A stretch of 7,469 bases of DNA from a bacterium (GCA_022839105.1 JALHDH010000136.1:1-7469), one strand, 5' to 3'; positions 1 to 6,429 are shown, numbered from the stretch's first letter. Program-made: numbers and translations. Notes: generated by a model from the sequence alone, not told the origin.

Positions 1-576
1 GTACAGCATCGTGCGGGCGGCGTTGCTGGCCTCGGTGGCGTGCACCCGGCCTCCCGTCAGCTTCCAGAGGATCCAGCAGTCCACCGTTCCGAAGGCCAGT
101 TCTCCGCGTCGGGCCCGCTCTTCGGCCCCGGGGACCTGATCCAGGATCCAGCGGATCTTCGAGGCCGAGAAGTAGGCATCCGGCACCAGACCGGTGCTCT
201 GCTGGATCCGCTCGGTCAGTCCCCGCCCGGCCCACTCGCGCACGATGCCAGCCGAGCGTCGGCACTGCCAGACCACCGCGTCGTGGATCGGTCGACCGTT
301 GGTCCGGTCCCAGAGGATGGTCGTCTCGCGCTGGTTGGTCAGGCCCAGGGCCGCCACTTCAGAAGCTTCCACGCCGGCGTGGCGCAGGGCCGCCCTCATG
401 GCCACCTGGCTGGAGGCCCAGAGCTCTTCGGGGTCCTGCGAGACCCAACCCGGCTGGGGGAAGGTGCAGCGCACCTCCTGGTAGGCGCGACCGACCACGC
501 CGAGATCCAGGTCGAAGAGCAGGCAGGTGGTTCCGGTGGTTCCCTGGTCCAGGGCCAGAAGGTAGCGTCGGGGCAT
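1..576 (-). CDS. glpK: Glycerol kinase, N-terminal 192 residues (partial, runs off window start)
   Basis: This is the N-terminal part of an FGGY-family glycerol kinase, which phosphorylates glycerol to glycerol 3-phosphate with ATP in the cytoplasm. The phosphate-binding loop LDQGTT is at residues 9-14. The glycerol-contacting NQRETT segment is at 81-86, with R83 and E84. WQCRR is at 103-107, PDAYFS at 132-137 with the substrate tyrosine Y135, and FGTVD at 162-166. The last visible stretch, NAARTML (185-191), matches the family's NASRTML. These signatures are specific to glycerol kinase rather than xylulo- or gluconokinases. The start is ATG at 574-576, with GGAGA (582-586) five nt upstream. 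The frame is open to position 1; about 300 further residues are expected outside the window. It lies 106 nt downstream of the TraB-like gene on the same strand, so co-transcription is possible but not shown. No glpF or glpD is visible. Confidence 0.96.
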   Translation of the reverse strand, partial: MPRRYLLALDQGTTGTTCLLFDLDLGVVGRAYQEVRCTFPQPGWVSQDPEELWASSQVAMRAALRHAGVEASEVAALGLTNQRETTILWDRTNGRPIHDAVVWQCRRSAGIVREWAGRGLTERIQQSTGLVPDAYFSASKIRWILDQVPGAEERARRGELAFGTVDCWILWKLTGGRVHATEASNAARTMLY

Positions 577-682
577 GGTCTTCTCCAAGGCTCGAGGTGC
601 CCTGGGGATTCTTCGAGTCGCGCGGGCTCTCCTGGGCGTCGGGGAGATCGGGCCGCGACTTGAGGGGCGCCCTGGCCGGGTC

Positions 683-2866
683 CTACCAGATGTAGTCGCG
701 CGCGATCTGGCGGACCCGGTGTCCGGAGAGCACGTGGAAGACGCGGAGCTTCTTGCAGGTGAGGGGAGACAGGGTGCCCAGGGGCAGGTAGACGACCTTC
801 TTGCCCAGTCGCGACGCAAAGGTGCGCATCCAGGTCCGCGGAGGCCGGGCGGCCACGTAGACCACGTGCTTTTCCTGGCTGTAGTCGATGGCGGCCATCA
901 GGAGGGTCTCGGCGTTGGTGCGGGCGGCATCGTAGGCCGGGTCGGTCCAGACGTCCATGAGGCGTCCGGGAGGGCAGGTCAGCATGAACCCCCCATACTC
1001 GCAGCGCGCGATTCCCGGGCCCACGACCTTGGCCGAAGCGGGCGTGGAGAAGAAGGCCATGTCGGATTCCTGGTCATGCTCTCCGTGCCAGGACATCCGC
1101 CAGGGATAACGCTGTTCTTCCAGGTCCTCGTCGAAGATCACCACGACCGAACCTGCGCCTCCCTTGACCTTCTGCAGCTCCCGGACGTAGATCTTCTGGC
1201 CCTGGGGCCAGTTCCGCAGGGTCTCGCGCATCTCGATCCCGTCCAGCATGGAGGTCGAGAACTCCTCCACCCGGGTTCGCTCCTCCGAGAGGACCTGCAG
1301 GGCCCTCTTCTGCAGGTAGCGCCCGAAGTCTTCGATGATCACGTCTTCGGGCGGGTAGGAGCAGATGGTGCCCCCTTGGAACTCGCGGGCCCAATCGCCG
1401 GGGTTCTCTTCCTGGGGGCGGGGCTTGACCGGGACGCGGACCAGGCTCTCGCGGAGCCGGGGCAGACGCCGCCGGAAGCGCATGCTCTTCACCCCGTCCA
1501 ACCAGACCTCGCCGGCCCGGACGCGGATCGGCGGGGTTCCGTCGCCGGCCTCGGTCCAGGGGTAGAAGCTCCCCAGATCCCAGACCTCGTAGGCGTAGTT
1601 GTCGTCGGCCACCCCGCGGGCCGAGACCACGCAGGCATACAGCCCCGGCAGCAGCTCCCCGCGCAGGCGGCTGTAGTTCCCGGCGAACTGCACCAGGGTC
1701 CGGCGCTGCCAGGTCTTGAAGGGCTCGCCGGTGTTCTGGGCGTGATGCGCGGCCGCCCTTTCGAAGAGAGCCGCCAGGATCCGCTGGCGATCCAGGAAGG
1801 GCCGCGCGGTCAGCTCACCCAGGAACTCCCGCATCTCGGGCCGGCGATCGGGAACCGAGCGGAACTTGAAGATCCGGGCCCGAGGGGCATGAGGCGCGTC
1901 CGCGAGCTGGGGCGGGGGCTCGAATTCCTGGCCGGGCAGGCGCCATCCGGGATCCTTGAGGGCCTGGAGGGCGCGGGCCACGGCCCGGCGCAGGTCGGGT
2001 GGCAGCTCCTCCTCCTTGAGGACTCCCGGGTTCATGCCCAGCAGGGCTTCCAGCGAGCGGATCGCGTCCTGGCCCGAGAGGCCCTCCAGGCGGGTGGGCG
2101 GCGGGGCGGGGGGGTCCTCGACCAGGGGTGGGGGCGCCCAGGCGCGGTCCGGCCCGGGTCCGCCTCGGGAGAATTCGTAGACCGCGTTGATCCAGGGCAT
2201 CTCGGCGCAGATCTCGCGCACCGAGTCCAGGTCCGGGTCGGCCAGTTGAACCGTCCCCATGGGCCGATGGCGGTGCACCGTGCCGGTTCCCTCGGCCAGG
2301 GCCTGCAGGATCCCGTGGGCGTGGGCGATTCCACAGACCAGGAGCAGGTCCGCCTCGCGCGAGAGGGTTTCCGCGCGGGCCGCCATGTGGGCCTCGCGGC
2401 GCTCGTCCAGGGGGTTCGGGGGCGTTCGGGGCAGGGCCTGGAAGGCCTCCCAGAAGGCCTTCAGGCCACCCGCGTTGAGCAGGTAGGAGTCGGGCAGGAG
2501 GTCCCGGTGCTCGGGGTAGTCGGTGACGTGCAGGTCCACGAAGTGCACCGGCAGGTCCAGCTCGCGGGCCGTGCGCACAGCCTCCACCAGGGGGTCGGCC
2601 GGCTCGACGGGGAGGTACATGGCCTGCCCTTCCTCGTCGGCATAGGCCAGGATCGAGAGATAGGGCAGCCGGTCCACGGCGCGGAGGAAGGCCTCGCCCA
2701 GGGCGGGCGGCAATTCGACCGCGACGGCCTGGGGGCGGAAGTATCGGATGGCCTGGCGCACGGCCACGGCGAACTCCATCCGGTCGTGGCAGACCGGCAC
2801 GATCCGCAGGGGCGCCTCTCCCAGGGCGAACGGCCCATCTTCCTCGGAAGAGGGGTCAGGTCGCAT
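683..2866 (-). CDS. TraB/EreA/Tiki-superfamily domain protein with large unrecognised C-terminal region, MoxR partner
   Basis: A 727-residue protein of unknown function with no signal peptide or membrane segment, so probably cytoplasmic. Residues 20-192 look like the TraB/PrgY-EreA-Tiki fold. A strand carries CHD (H27), followed by RPQAVAVELPP with E51, an alpha/beta stretch ending VHFVD (107-111), and LLVCGIAHAHGI at 175-186 with H182 and H184. TraB-type proteins carry comparable H, VEL and G-x-H-x-x-G-I motifs. The arrangement also resembles, from memory, the start of DUF5682 proteins, which often sit beside MoxR genes. Residues 240-325 are proline-rich and linker-like. Residues 330-727 match nothing I recognise and contain no DxSxS vWA site. 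Start: the open frame extends upstream to 2959, but ATG 2864-2866 has GAGGAGG (2876-2882) nine nt before it, and an earlier start would overlap the ATPase gene far more. The chosen start overlaps moxR by 11 nt, implying translational coupling. The gene is confident; enzymatic activity is inferred. Confidence 0.85.
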   Translation of the reverse strand: MRPDPSSEEDGPFALGEAPLRIVPVCHDRMEFAVAVRQAIRYFRPQAVAVELPPALGEAFLRAVDRLPYLSILAYADEEGQAMYLPVEPADPLVEAVRTARELDLPVHFVDLHVTDYPEHRDLLPDSYLLNAGGLKAFWEAFQALPRTPPNPLDERREAHMAARAETLSREADLLLVCGIAHAHGILQALAEGTGTVHRHRPMGTVQLADPDLDSVREICAEMPWINAVYEFSRGGPGPDRAWAPPPLVEDPPAPPPTRLEGLSGQDAIRSLEALLGMNPGVLKEEELPPDLRRAVARALQALKDPGWRLPGQEFEPPPQLADAPHAPRARIFKFRSVPDRRPEMREFLGELTARPFLDRQRILAALFERAAAHHAQNTGEPFKTWQRRTLVQFAGNYSRLRGELLPGLYACVVSARGVADDNYAYEVWDLGSFYPWTEAGDGTPPIRVRAGEVWLDGVKSMRFRRRLPRLRESLVRVPVKPRPQEENPGDWAREFQGGTICSYPPEDVIIEDFGRYLQKRALQVLSEERTRVEEFSTSMLDGIEMRETLRNWPQGQKIYVRELQKVKGGAGSVVVIFDEDLEEQRYPWRMSWHGEHDQESDMAFFSTPASAKVVGPGIARCEYGGFMLTCPPGRLMDVWTDPAYDAARTNAETLLMAAIDYSQEKHVVYVAARPPRTWMRTFASRLGKKVVYLPLGTLSPLTCKKLRVFHVLSGHRVRQIARDYIW

Positions 2867-3701
2867 AGACCAGGGCCTCCTCGCCCAGGACCATCCGGAT
2901 GGCCTGGTGCAACGCGCCGTGGGCCTCTTGACCCTTGGCCCTGGCGATCCGGGAGGCATAGCGGGCCACGTTGATCCCGTCGCGCACCGTGTAGTTCTCG
3001 TCGGCCCGATGTGCCCTCTGCAGGAAATCGGCCACGTACTCCAGCAGGTCCGGCTTGAGGAAGGGCAGGGTCTCGCGCAGGATCAAGAGCTCTTCTTCGC
3101 GCTCGGGGAACTCCACCATGATCTGGGGCTGCAGGCGCGAGTGGATGTACTCGGGCAGCTCGAAGGTGCTGGAATCGTCGTTCATGGTGGCGCAGAAGCG
3201 GAAGTCCGGGTGGGCGGGGATCTTGATGCCGGCCACCAGGGACTCGACGTAGCGCCGGGCATCCAGGAGCGGGGCCAGGGAGGCCCAGGACTTCTCGCTC
3301 ATCCGGTTGCCCTCGTCCAGGATCACCACGCCGCCCCGGATCATCGCGGTGACCAGCGAACTGGCCACGTAGCGGATCTCCCTTCCCTGGCCCACCACCG
3401 GGGTGACGATCAGGTCCTCGGGCCGGGTGTCCATGGTGGCCTGGAAGAGGTAGACCTCGCGCCCCAACTGCCGCGCCGTGGCGTAGGCCAGGGTGGTCTT
3501 GCCGACCCCGGGTTTGCCGATCAGGCGCGGGTTGAGCGGCAGGTCCCGGGGGTCCAGCACCGACCAGGCGGCCAGCAACTGCACCACGAGATCCTCTTGT
3601 CCGACCCAGCGGATCGGCAGGTCGTCGGGGTGGGCCAGATGCAGTTCCACGCCCTCCACGACATGGGTGCGCGCGCTCGGGTCGGGGCGGGTTGCGGGCA
3701 A
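2856..3701 (-). CDS. MoxR-family AAA+ ATPase
   Basis: A 281-residue cytoplasmic AAA+ ATPase of the MoxR/NorQ/GvpN type. These proteins form hexameric rings that use ATP hydrolysis to remodel or activate partner proteins. Visible motifs are Walker A GKPGVGKT (62-69), Walker B VVILDE (125-130), sensor 1 ATMND (171-175) and the arginine-finger region HSRL with R189. FELPEYIHSRLQ is the usual MoxR segment after sensor 1. All catalytic residues appear intact and the length is normal for the family. The start is a TTG at 3699-3701: GGAGG (3707-3711) lies five nt upstream and a promoter-like pair lies just beyond, so a downstream start is unlikely. The gene heads an operon: its last 11 nt overlap the TraB-domain gene. 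MoxR proteins usually pair with a vWA protein; none is visible here. The specific client is therefore unknown, and the overlapping gene is the best candidate. Confidence 0.93.
   Translation of the reverse strand: MPATRPDPSARTHVVEGVELHLAHPDDLPIRWVGQEDLVVQLLAAWSVLDPRDLPLNPRLIGKPGVGKTTLAYATARQLGREVYLFQATMDTRPEDLIVTPVVGQGREIRYVASSLVTAMIRGGVVILDEGNRMSEKSWASLAPLLDARRYVESLVAGIKIPAHPDFRFCATMNDDSSTFELPEYIHSRLQPQIMVEFPEREEELLILRETLPFLKPDLLEYVADFLQRAHRADENYTVRDGINVARYASRIARAKGQEAHGALHQAIRMVLGEEALVYAT
2876..2882 (-). promoter_or_regulatory. Shine-Dalgarno fixing the TraB-domain gene start
   Basis: GAGGAGG on the minus strand lies nine nt before ATG 2864-2866, inside the last codons of the ATPase gene. 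It decides this start over the longer open frame beginning at 2959. Confidence 0.75.
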
Positions 3702-3706
3702 GGGAA

Positions 3707-3711
3707 CCTCC
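3707..3711 (-). promoter_or_regulatory. Shine-Dalgarno supporting the TTG start of the ATPase gene
   Basis: GGAGG on the minus strand sits five nt upstream of TTG 3699-3701. No ATG or GTG is comparably placed, so the rare TTG start is the most likely initiation codon. Confidence 0.7.
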
Positions 3712-3731
3712 AGGCGGGGGATGGGAGCCCG

Positions 3732-3760
3732 ATCATACCCCCGCCACCGGGCCCGCGCAA
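3732..3760 (-). promoter_or_regulatory. Candidate sigma70-type promoter for the ATPase/TraB-domain operon
   Basis: On the minus strand, TTGCGC (3755-3760) and TATGAT (3732-3737) are separated by exactly 17 nt. They match the -35 consensus TTGACA at four of six bases and the -10 consensus TATAAT at five of six. A transcript would begin near 3725, giving a leader of about 24 nt that contains the GGAGG ribosome site. It lies in the 99-nt gap after the repeat-protein gene, suggesting that the operon is transcribed separately from it. AT-rich hexamers are rare in this sequence, which supports the call, but there is no experimental evidence. Confidence 0.5.
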
Positions 3761-3765
3761 GGTCC

Positions 3766-3779
3766 GCCGGGCACCCGGC
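3766..3779. repeat. Short inverted repeat between repeat-protein and ATPase genes
   Basis: GCCGGG and CCCGGC surround a two-nt centre, forming a GC hairpin of five usable base pairs. It lies 22 nt after the stop codon of the repeat-protein gene and just upstream of the candidate ATPase promoter. It could help end transcription or bind a regulator. No T-tract follows on the minus strand, so it is not a standard intrinsic terminator. Confidence 0.25.
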
Positions 3780-3800
3780 CTGCGGGTCTTGAGTCGACGG

Positions 3801-4265
3801 CTACGGCCAGGAGGGCAGGGGTGGGAGCGGCGGACACCCGAGCAGGGGTCCGTTGCTGTAGACGGTGTTGCCCACGCGGTTGGTGGTGGACTGGAAAGGG
3901 GTGCCCCCGATGGTTCCGTTGCTGTAGACGAAGCTGCCCACGCGGTTGGAGGTGGACTGGTAGGGCGTGCCTCCGACGTTCCCGTTGGTGTACATGAAGC
4001 TGCCCACGCGGTTGGTGGTGGACTGGTAGGGCGTGCCTCCGACGGAACCGGTGGTGTAGACGAAGCTCCCGACCTGGTTGGAGGTGGACTGGAAGGGGGT
4101 GCCTCCGACGGAGCCGCTCGTGAAGACCGAGTTCCCCACGCGGTTGGTGGTGATCACGACCGGTTGGCCGTTGACCCAGACGGTCCCGGTCGAGACCTGC
4201 GCCAGGGCCTGGCCGGACAAGCCGAAGGCCATGAGCACCAGCATGGTCAGCCATGTCTTCTTCAT
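3801..4265 (-). CDS. Exported protein of 22-residue tandem repeats
   Basis: A 154-residue protein with a clear Sec signal peptide: KK at residues 2-3, a hydrophobic core at 5-18 and ALA-Q cleavage after residue 22. The mature part is dominated by a 22-residue repeat beginning at residues 39, 61, 83, 105 and 127 (the last incomplete). Each unit starts T-[TS]-N-[RQ]-V-G, has an aromatic and a [ST]-x-G turn in the middle, and ends G-G-T-P-[FY]-Q-S. Residues 27-38 look like a shortened leading unit (V-W-V-N-G). The C-terminus is proline-rich with a single Cys (C144). The composition is Gly, Ser, Thr, Asn and aromatic, almost without Lys, Asp or Glu after the signal peptide, which suggests stacked beta-hairpins. 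AGGTGG lies six nt before ATG 4263-4265. I do not recognise the family. Surface or matrix structural roles are inference; the repeat length recalls curlin, but the curlin residue pattern is absent. Confidence 0.88.
   Translation of the reverse strand: MKKTWLTMLVLMAFGLSGQALAQVSTGTVWVNGQPVVITTNRVGNSVFTSGSVGGTPFQSTSNQVGSFVYTTGSVGGTPYQSTTNRVGSFMYTNGNVGGTPYQSTSNRVGSFVYSNGTIGGTPFQSTTNRVGNTVYSNGPLLGCPPLPPLPSWP
3846..4151 (-). repeat. 66-nt coding tandem repeat (four full units plus a partial fifth)
   Basis: Units run, in coding order, 4151-4086, 4085-4020, 4019-3954, 3953-3888 and 3887-3846 (partial). Boundaries on the plus strand are marked by recurrent GTTGG[TA]GGTGGACTGG. Units 1, 3 and 5 code for TTN at the start and units 2 and 4 for TSN, hinting at growth by two-unit (132-nt) duplication. 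The period is a multiple of three, so all frames appear repetitive; only the frame with the signal peptide is credible. Confidence 0.93.
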
Positions 4266-4310
4266 TCAGGGCCACCTTTCAGGGGGGGCCTCCAGGGCTC
4301 CCATGCGACC

Positions 4311-4342
4311 ATTCTAGAGCGCCGCCCTGACAGGATGTGTCA
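4311..4342 (-). promoter_or_regulatory. Candidate promoter/operator for the repeat-protein gene
   Basis: On the minus strand TAGAAT (4311-4316) matches the -10 consensus at five of six bases, about 46 nt before the start codon. There is no recognisable -35 hexamer. Instead, the perfect inverted repeat TGACA-N5-TGTCA (4328-4342) covers that region. This arrangement would fit a regulator-dependent or repressed promoter, but the assignment rests only on pattern. Confidence 0.35.
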
Positions 4343-4346
4343 TGGT

Positions 4347-4368
4347 GCAAGAAGCCTGACAATCTTGC
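4347..4368. repeat. Inverted repeat GCAAGA-N10-TCTTGC
   Basis: Perfect six-nt arms separated by ten nt, immediately beside the TGACA-N5-TGTCA repeat in the divergent intergenic region. It could be an operator half-site pair or the stem of a small hairpin. It has no known identity. Confidence 0.35.
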
Positions 4369-4406
4369 GGGGCGGCGGGAGGGCCGGGGCCTCGCCTCCG
4401 TCCTCC

Positions 4407-4427
4407 TTCCCGGGAATCCCCTGGGAA
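4407..4427. repeat. Palindrome TTCCCGGGAA with adjacent GGGAA copy
   Basis: A perfect ten-nt palindrome (4407-4416) is followed by a second GGGAA (4423-4427), so TTCCC can pair with either copy. It lies 69-89 nt before the kelch gene start, in a stretch with no convincing promoter hexamers. A role as a regulator site is possible but unproven. Confidence 0.3.
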
Positions 4428-4495
4428 ACATGAAGGAAACCGGGCGCCACCGGGCCAGGGCAGGATGCCGGGATGGCCGGGGGAATCCATCAGGC

Positions 4496-6286
4496 ATGAG
4501 GCGATTCCCGGCAATCCTGGCGGCGCTCTTCCTCCTTCTGGCCGCTCCGGCCCTGGCCGAGCTGGACTTCCGCTGGGACCCGCTGCCGGAGTTGCCGGCC
4601 CCTCGGAGCAACGGGGGCCTGGTGGCGCTGGACGGCGATCTGTACTTCCTGGGAGGGAATGGCCCCGAGGGCCCCAGCGCCGCCTGTTGGCGCCTGGAGC
4701 CCGGCGGCGCTTGGATTCCCATCGCGGATCTGCCCGCTCCCCGCTCGACCCACGGGGTCGCCGTGGCGGGCGGGCGGATCTTCGTGGTGGGAGGCCTGGG
4801 GGAAGAGGGGCAACCCCTGGACCGGGTCGACTTCTATGACCCCGCGGTGGGTCGATGGCAGTCCGGCCCCGCCCTGACGCGCCCCCGTTCCCGCCTGGCG
4901 CTGGCCTCGCTTCACGGAGTCCTGGTGGCCGCGGGGGGAGCCGAGCCGGGAGTCCCCGCCTCCAGTCGGGTCGAGATCCTGGAGCCCGGCGCCGCCTCCT
5001 GGAGGACGGGCCCCTCGCTGCCCCTGGGCCTGAATCGGCTGGGCGCCGCCGTCCTGGGCGGGACCCTCGTGGTGGCGGGCGGAGAGACCCGCCAGGGCGA
5101 GCCCAGCGCCAGGGTCTTCCGCCTGCAGTGGGCCTCGCCGGGCGAGGGTCGATCCCCGTCCTGGTCGGCCTGCTGGCAGGAGGCTCCACCCCTGCGCCAG
5201 GCGCGCAAGAACTTCGCGATGGCCCCCCTGGGCCGGCGGATCGTGGTCGCCGGGGGATGGGTGCGGCCCGGAGTCTTCCTGGCCTCGGTTGAAGAGGGCG
5301 ATGGCTTGGGCGATTGGAGCGAACTGGCGCCCTTGTCCGAAGCCCGCGATGGCCTGCGCGCGGCCTGCCTGGAAGGCCGGATCCTCCTGGCTGGAGGCCA
5401 TGACCGGGTTCCTCGGGCCGAGGTCGAGCAGGGCGCCTGGCGAACCCGGAGCAGCGCCTGGCGCGTGGACCGCCGGCTCGGCTTCCACCTGGCCTGGCAC
5501 GACGAGCGGGAACGTCCGGGGACTCCGGCCAGGGCGCTCCTCTCTCCTCCCTGGAAGGCCGATATCACCAATATCGCCATGAGCGGTCTGCGGGATCTGG
5601 GCTTCCCGATCCGCCATGCCGTCCCGGAGGGACTGAACTTCTACCTGAAGTTCTTCGAATGTCCCGCAGGCGTCGACCCCCTGGTCTCGGCCCGACGCGC
5701 CCTTTCCCCCCTGCTGGTGCCTCAGATGGCCGGCTTCTCCGAGATTCGGGAGGTCCTGGCCCAGCCTGGGGGGGTCGTGATCAAGAAGGGGGTGGTGGCC
5801 CCGGCTGGGGATCCCTTCTCGCCCGAGCATCCCTTCCCGCCGTGTCTCGTGCCGAGCGGCGCCGGGGGCCAGGACGAGTTCGATCTCCGCACCCCCTTCA
5901 CTTCCCTGTACGTGCAGGGGGACGGGTCCACCTCGCGGACCCTGGCGGGCACTCCGGCGGAGGGGAGCGCCGACGGCGTGCTGGCCTTCCACGCAGAACT
6001 GCTGGAGTTGCTGGCCGCCACCTGGACCGAGGTGGAAGGGCCGGATCCCTCGCGCTTTCGCACCTTCCAGGACCGGAGCCAGCCCGGACGCACGGTGCTG
6101 GTCCGCATCCCGCTTGCCCCGCTGGTCTTCCAGGATTTCAGGTCCCTGCCGATGCCCGAGGATCCCGAGCGGGTCTTCCTGACGGGCCTTTTGCTGGTCT
6201 ACCGGGACGTCTACGCCGGTCAGCCCGGATCGGAAAACCTCCTGGACTCTCGGCTCCTGGAGGTCGGCTCGGTGGTCCGCCTCTGA
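4496..6286 (+). CDS. Exported kelch-repeat beta-propeller protein with unrecognised C-terminal half
   Basis: A 596-residue exported protein. The signal peptide has RR at 2-3, a Leu/Ala core and ALA-E cleavage after residue 21; there is no lipobox. Residues 24-325 form kelch repeats. The characteristic Gly-Gly pairs fall at 54-55, 100-101, 147-148, 195-196, 254-255 and 300-301, preceded by L-P-x-P-R-like and W segments, so a six-bladed propeller is expected. Such propellers usually bind proteins or glycans; a few are oxidases, but no catalytic signature was seen. Residues 326-596 match no family I know and show no membrane anchor. The open frame reaches back to 4337, but ATG 4496 directly precedes the signal peptide and is preferred; its ribosome site is weak (a GGGGGA about 12 nt upstream). 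The gene is divergent from the repeat-protein gene across 230 nt. Function is unknown; an envelope or periplasmic binding role is inferred. Confidence 0.9.
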   Translation: MRRFPAILAALFLLLAAPALAELDFRWDPLPELPAPRSNGGLVALDGDLYFLGGNGPEGPSAACWRLEPGGAWIPIADLPAPRSTHGVAVAGGRIFVVGGLGEEGQPLDRVDFYDPAVGRWQSGPALTRPRSRLALASLHGVLVAAGGAEPGVPASSRVEILEPGAASWRTGPSLPLGLNRLGAAVLGGTLVVAGGETRQGEPSARVFRLQWASPGEGRSPSWSACWQEAPPLRQARKNFAMAPLGRRIVVAGGWVRPGVFLASVEEGDGLGDWSELAPLSEARDGLRAACLEGRILLAGGHDRVPRAEVEQGAWRTRSSAWRVDRRLGFHLAWHDERERPGTPARALLSPPWKADITNIAMSGLRDLGFPIRHAVPEGLNFYLKFFECPAGVDPLVSARRALSPLLVPQMAGFSEIREVLAQPGGVVIKKGVVAPAGDPFSPEHPFPPCLVPSGAGGQDEFDLRTPFTSLYVQGDGSTSRTLAGTPAEGSADGVLAFHAELLELLAATWTEVEGPDPSRFRTFQDRSQPGRTVLVRIPLAPLVFQDFRSLPMPEDPERVFLTGLLLVYRDVYAGQPGSENLLDSRLLEVGSVVRL

Positions 6287-6309
6287 AGGGTGGCTCCCCC
6301 CTCGAGGTC

Positions 6310-6343
6310 GGCCTCCCGGTGGCTGGTCGACGTCAGGGAGGCC
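6310..6343 (+). terminator. Candidate hairpin after the kelch gene
   Basis: Perfect eight-nt arms GGCCTCCC (6310-6317) and GGGAGGCC (6336-6343) enclose an 18-nt loop, starting 24 nt after the kelch stop codon. A GC stem of this kind could slow or stop RNA polymerase or protect the 3' end. No T-run follows, so it is not a classical intrinsic terminator. Confidence 0.35.
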
Positions 6344-6372
6344 AGGCGTCGGGCGCCTTGGGGGGCGTGCCT

Positions 6373-6388
6373 GGTGAACCCGGTCACC
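6373..6388. repeat. Inverted repeat upstream of the Pycsar-like gene
   Basis: GGTGA and TCACC flank six nt, centred about 54 nt before the start codon at 6435. The 148-nt gap has no good -35/-10 pair, so this symmetrical site is the only candidate control element seen. It may be chance in GC-rich DNA. Confidence 0.2.
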
Positions 6389-6422
6389 GCCAGCCGCCTG
6401 GAATCGCGTCAGAATGCTCTCC

Positions 6423-6429
6423 AGGAGGT
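6423..6429 (+). promoter_or_regulatory. Strong Shine-Dalgarno fixing the Pycsar-like gene start
   Basis: AGGAGGT lies five nt before ATG 6435-6437. It overrides the earlier in-frame ATG at 6414, which would place this perfect ribosome site inside the coding sequence. Confidence 0.85.

Noticed and set aside
683..1417. A vWA domain hidden in the C-terminal part of the TraB-like protein
   Set aside because: VVVIFDEDLE (574-583) superficially resembles a vWA first strand, but there is no DxSxS motif and no later Thr/Asp metal-site pattern.
575..2974. A 799-residue open frame on the plus strand opposite the TraB-domain gene
   Set aside because: Its product is biased to Gly, His, Arg and Gln with no recognisable motif. 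It mirrors a strand that has real domains and ribosome sites. Long antisense frames are expected in GC-rich DNA.
3846..4151. A CRISPR-like repeat array
   Set aside because: The units are contiguous 66-nt coding repeats with no unique spacers and keep one reading frame throughout.
3733..4275. A 180-residue minus-strand frame with His/Arg-rich repeats
   Set aside because: It is the shifted frame of the repeat-protein gene. The 66-nt period makes every frame repetitive, and only the chosen frame has a signal peptide and a good ribosome site.
4347..4362. A sigma54-type promoter on the minus strand (TGTCAGG-CTTC-TTGCA)
   Set aside because: The -12 half matches, but the essential GG of the -24 element is GT, and no enhancer-binding regulator is nearby.
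2748..4433. A 561-residue plus-strand open frame across the ATPase and repeat-protein genes
   Set aside because: It spans several well-supported minus-strand genes and an intergenic promoter. Its low-complexity repeats are only the antisense image of the 66-nt units.
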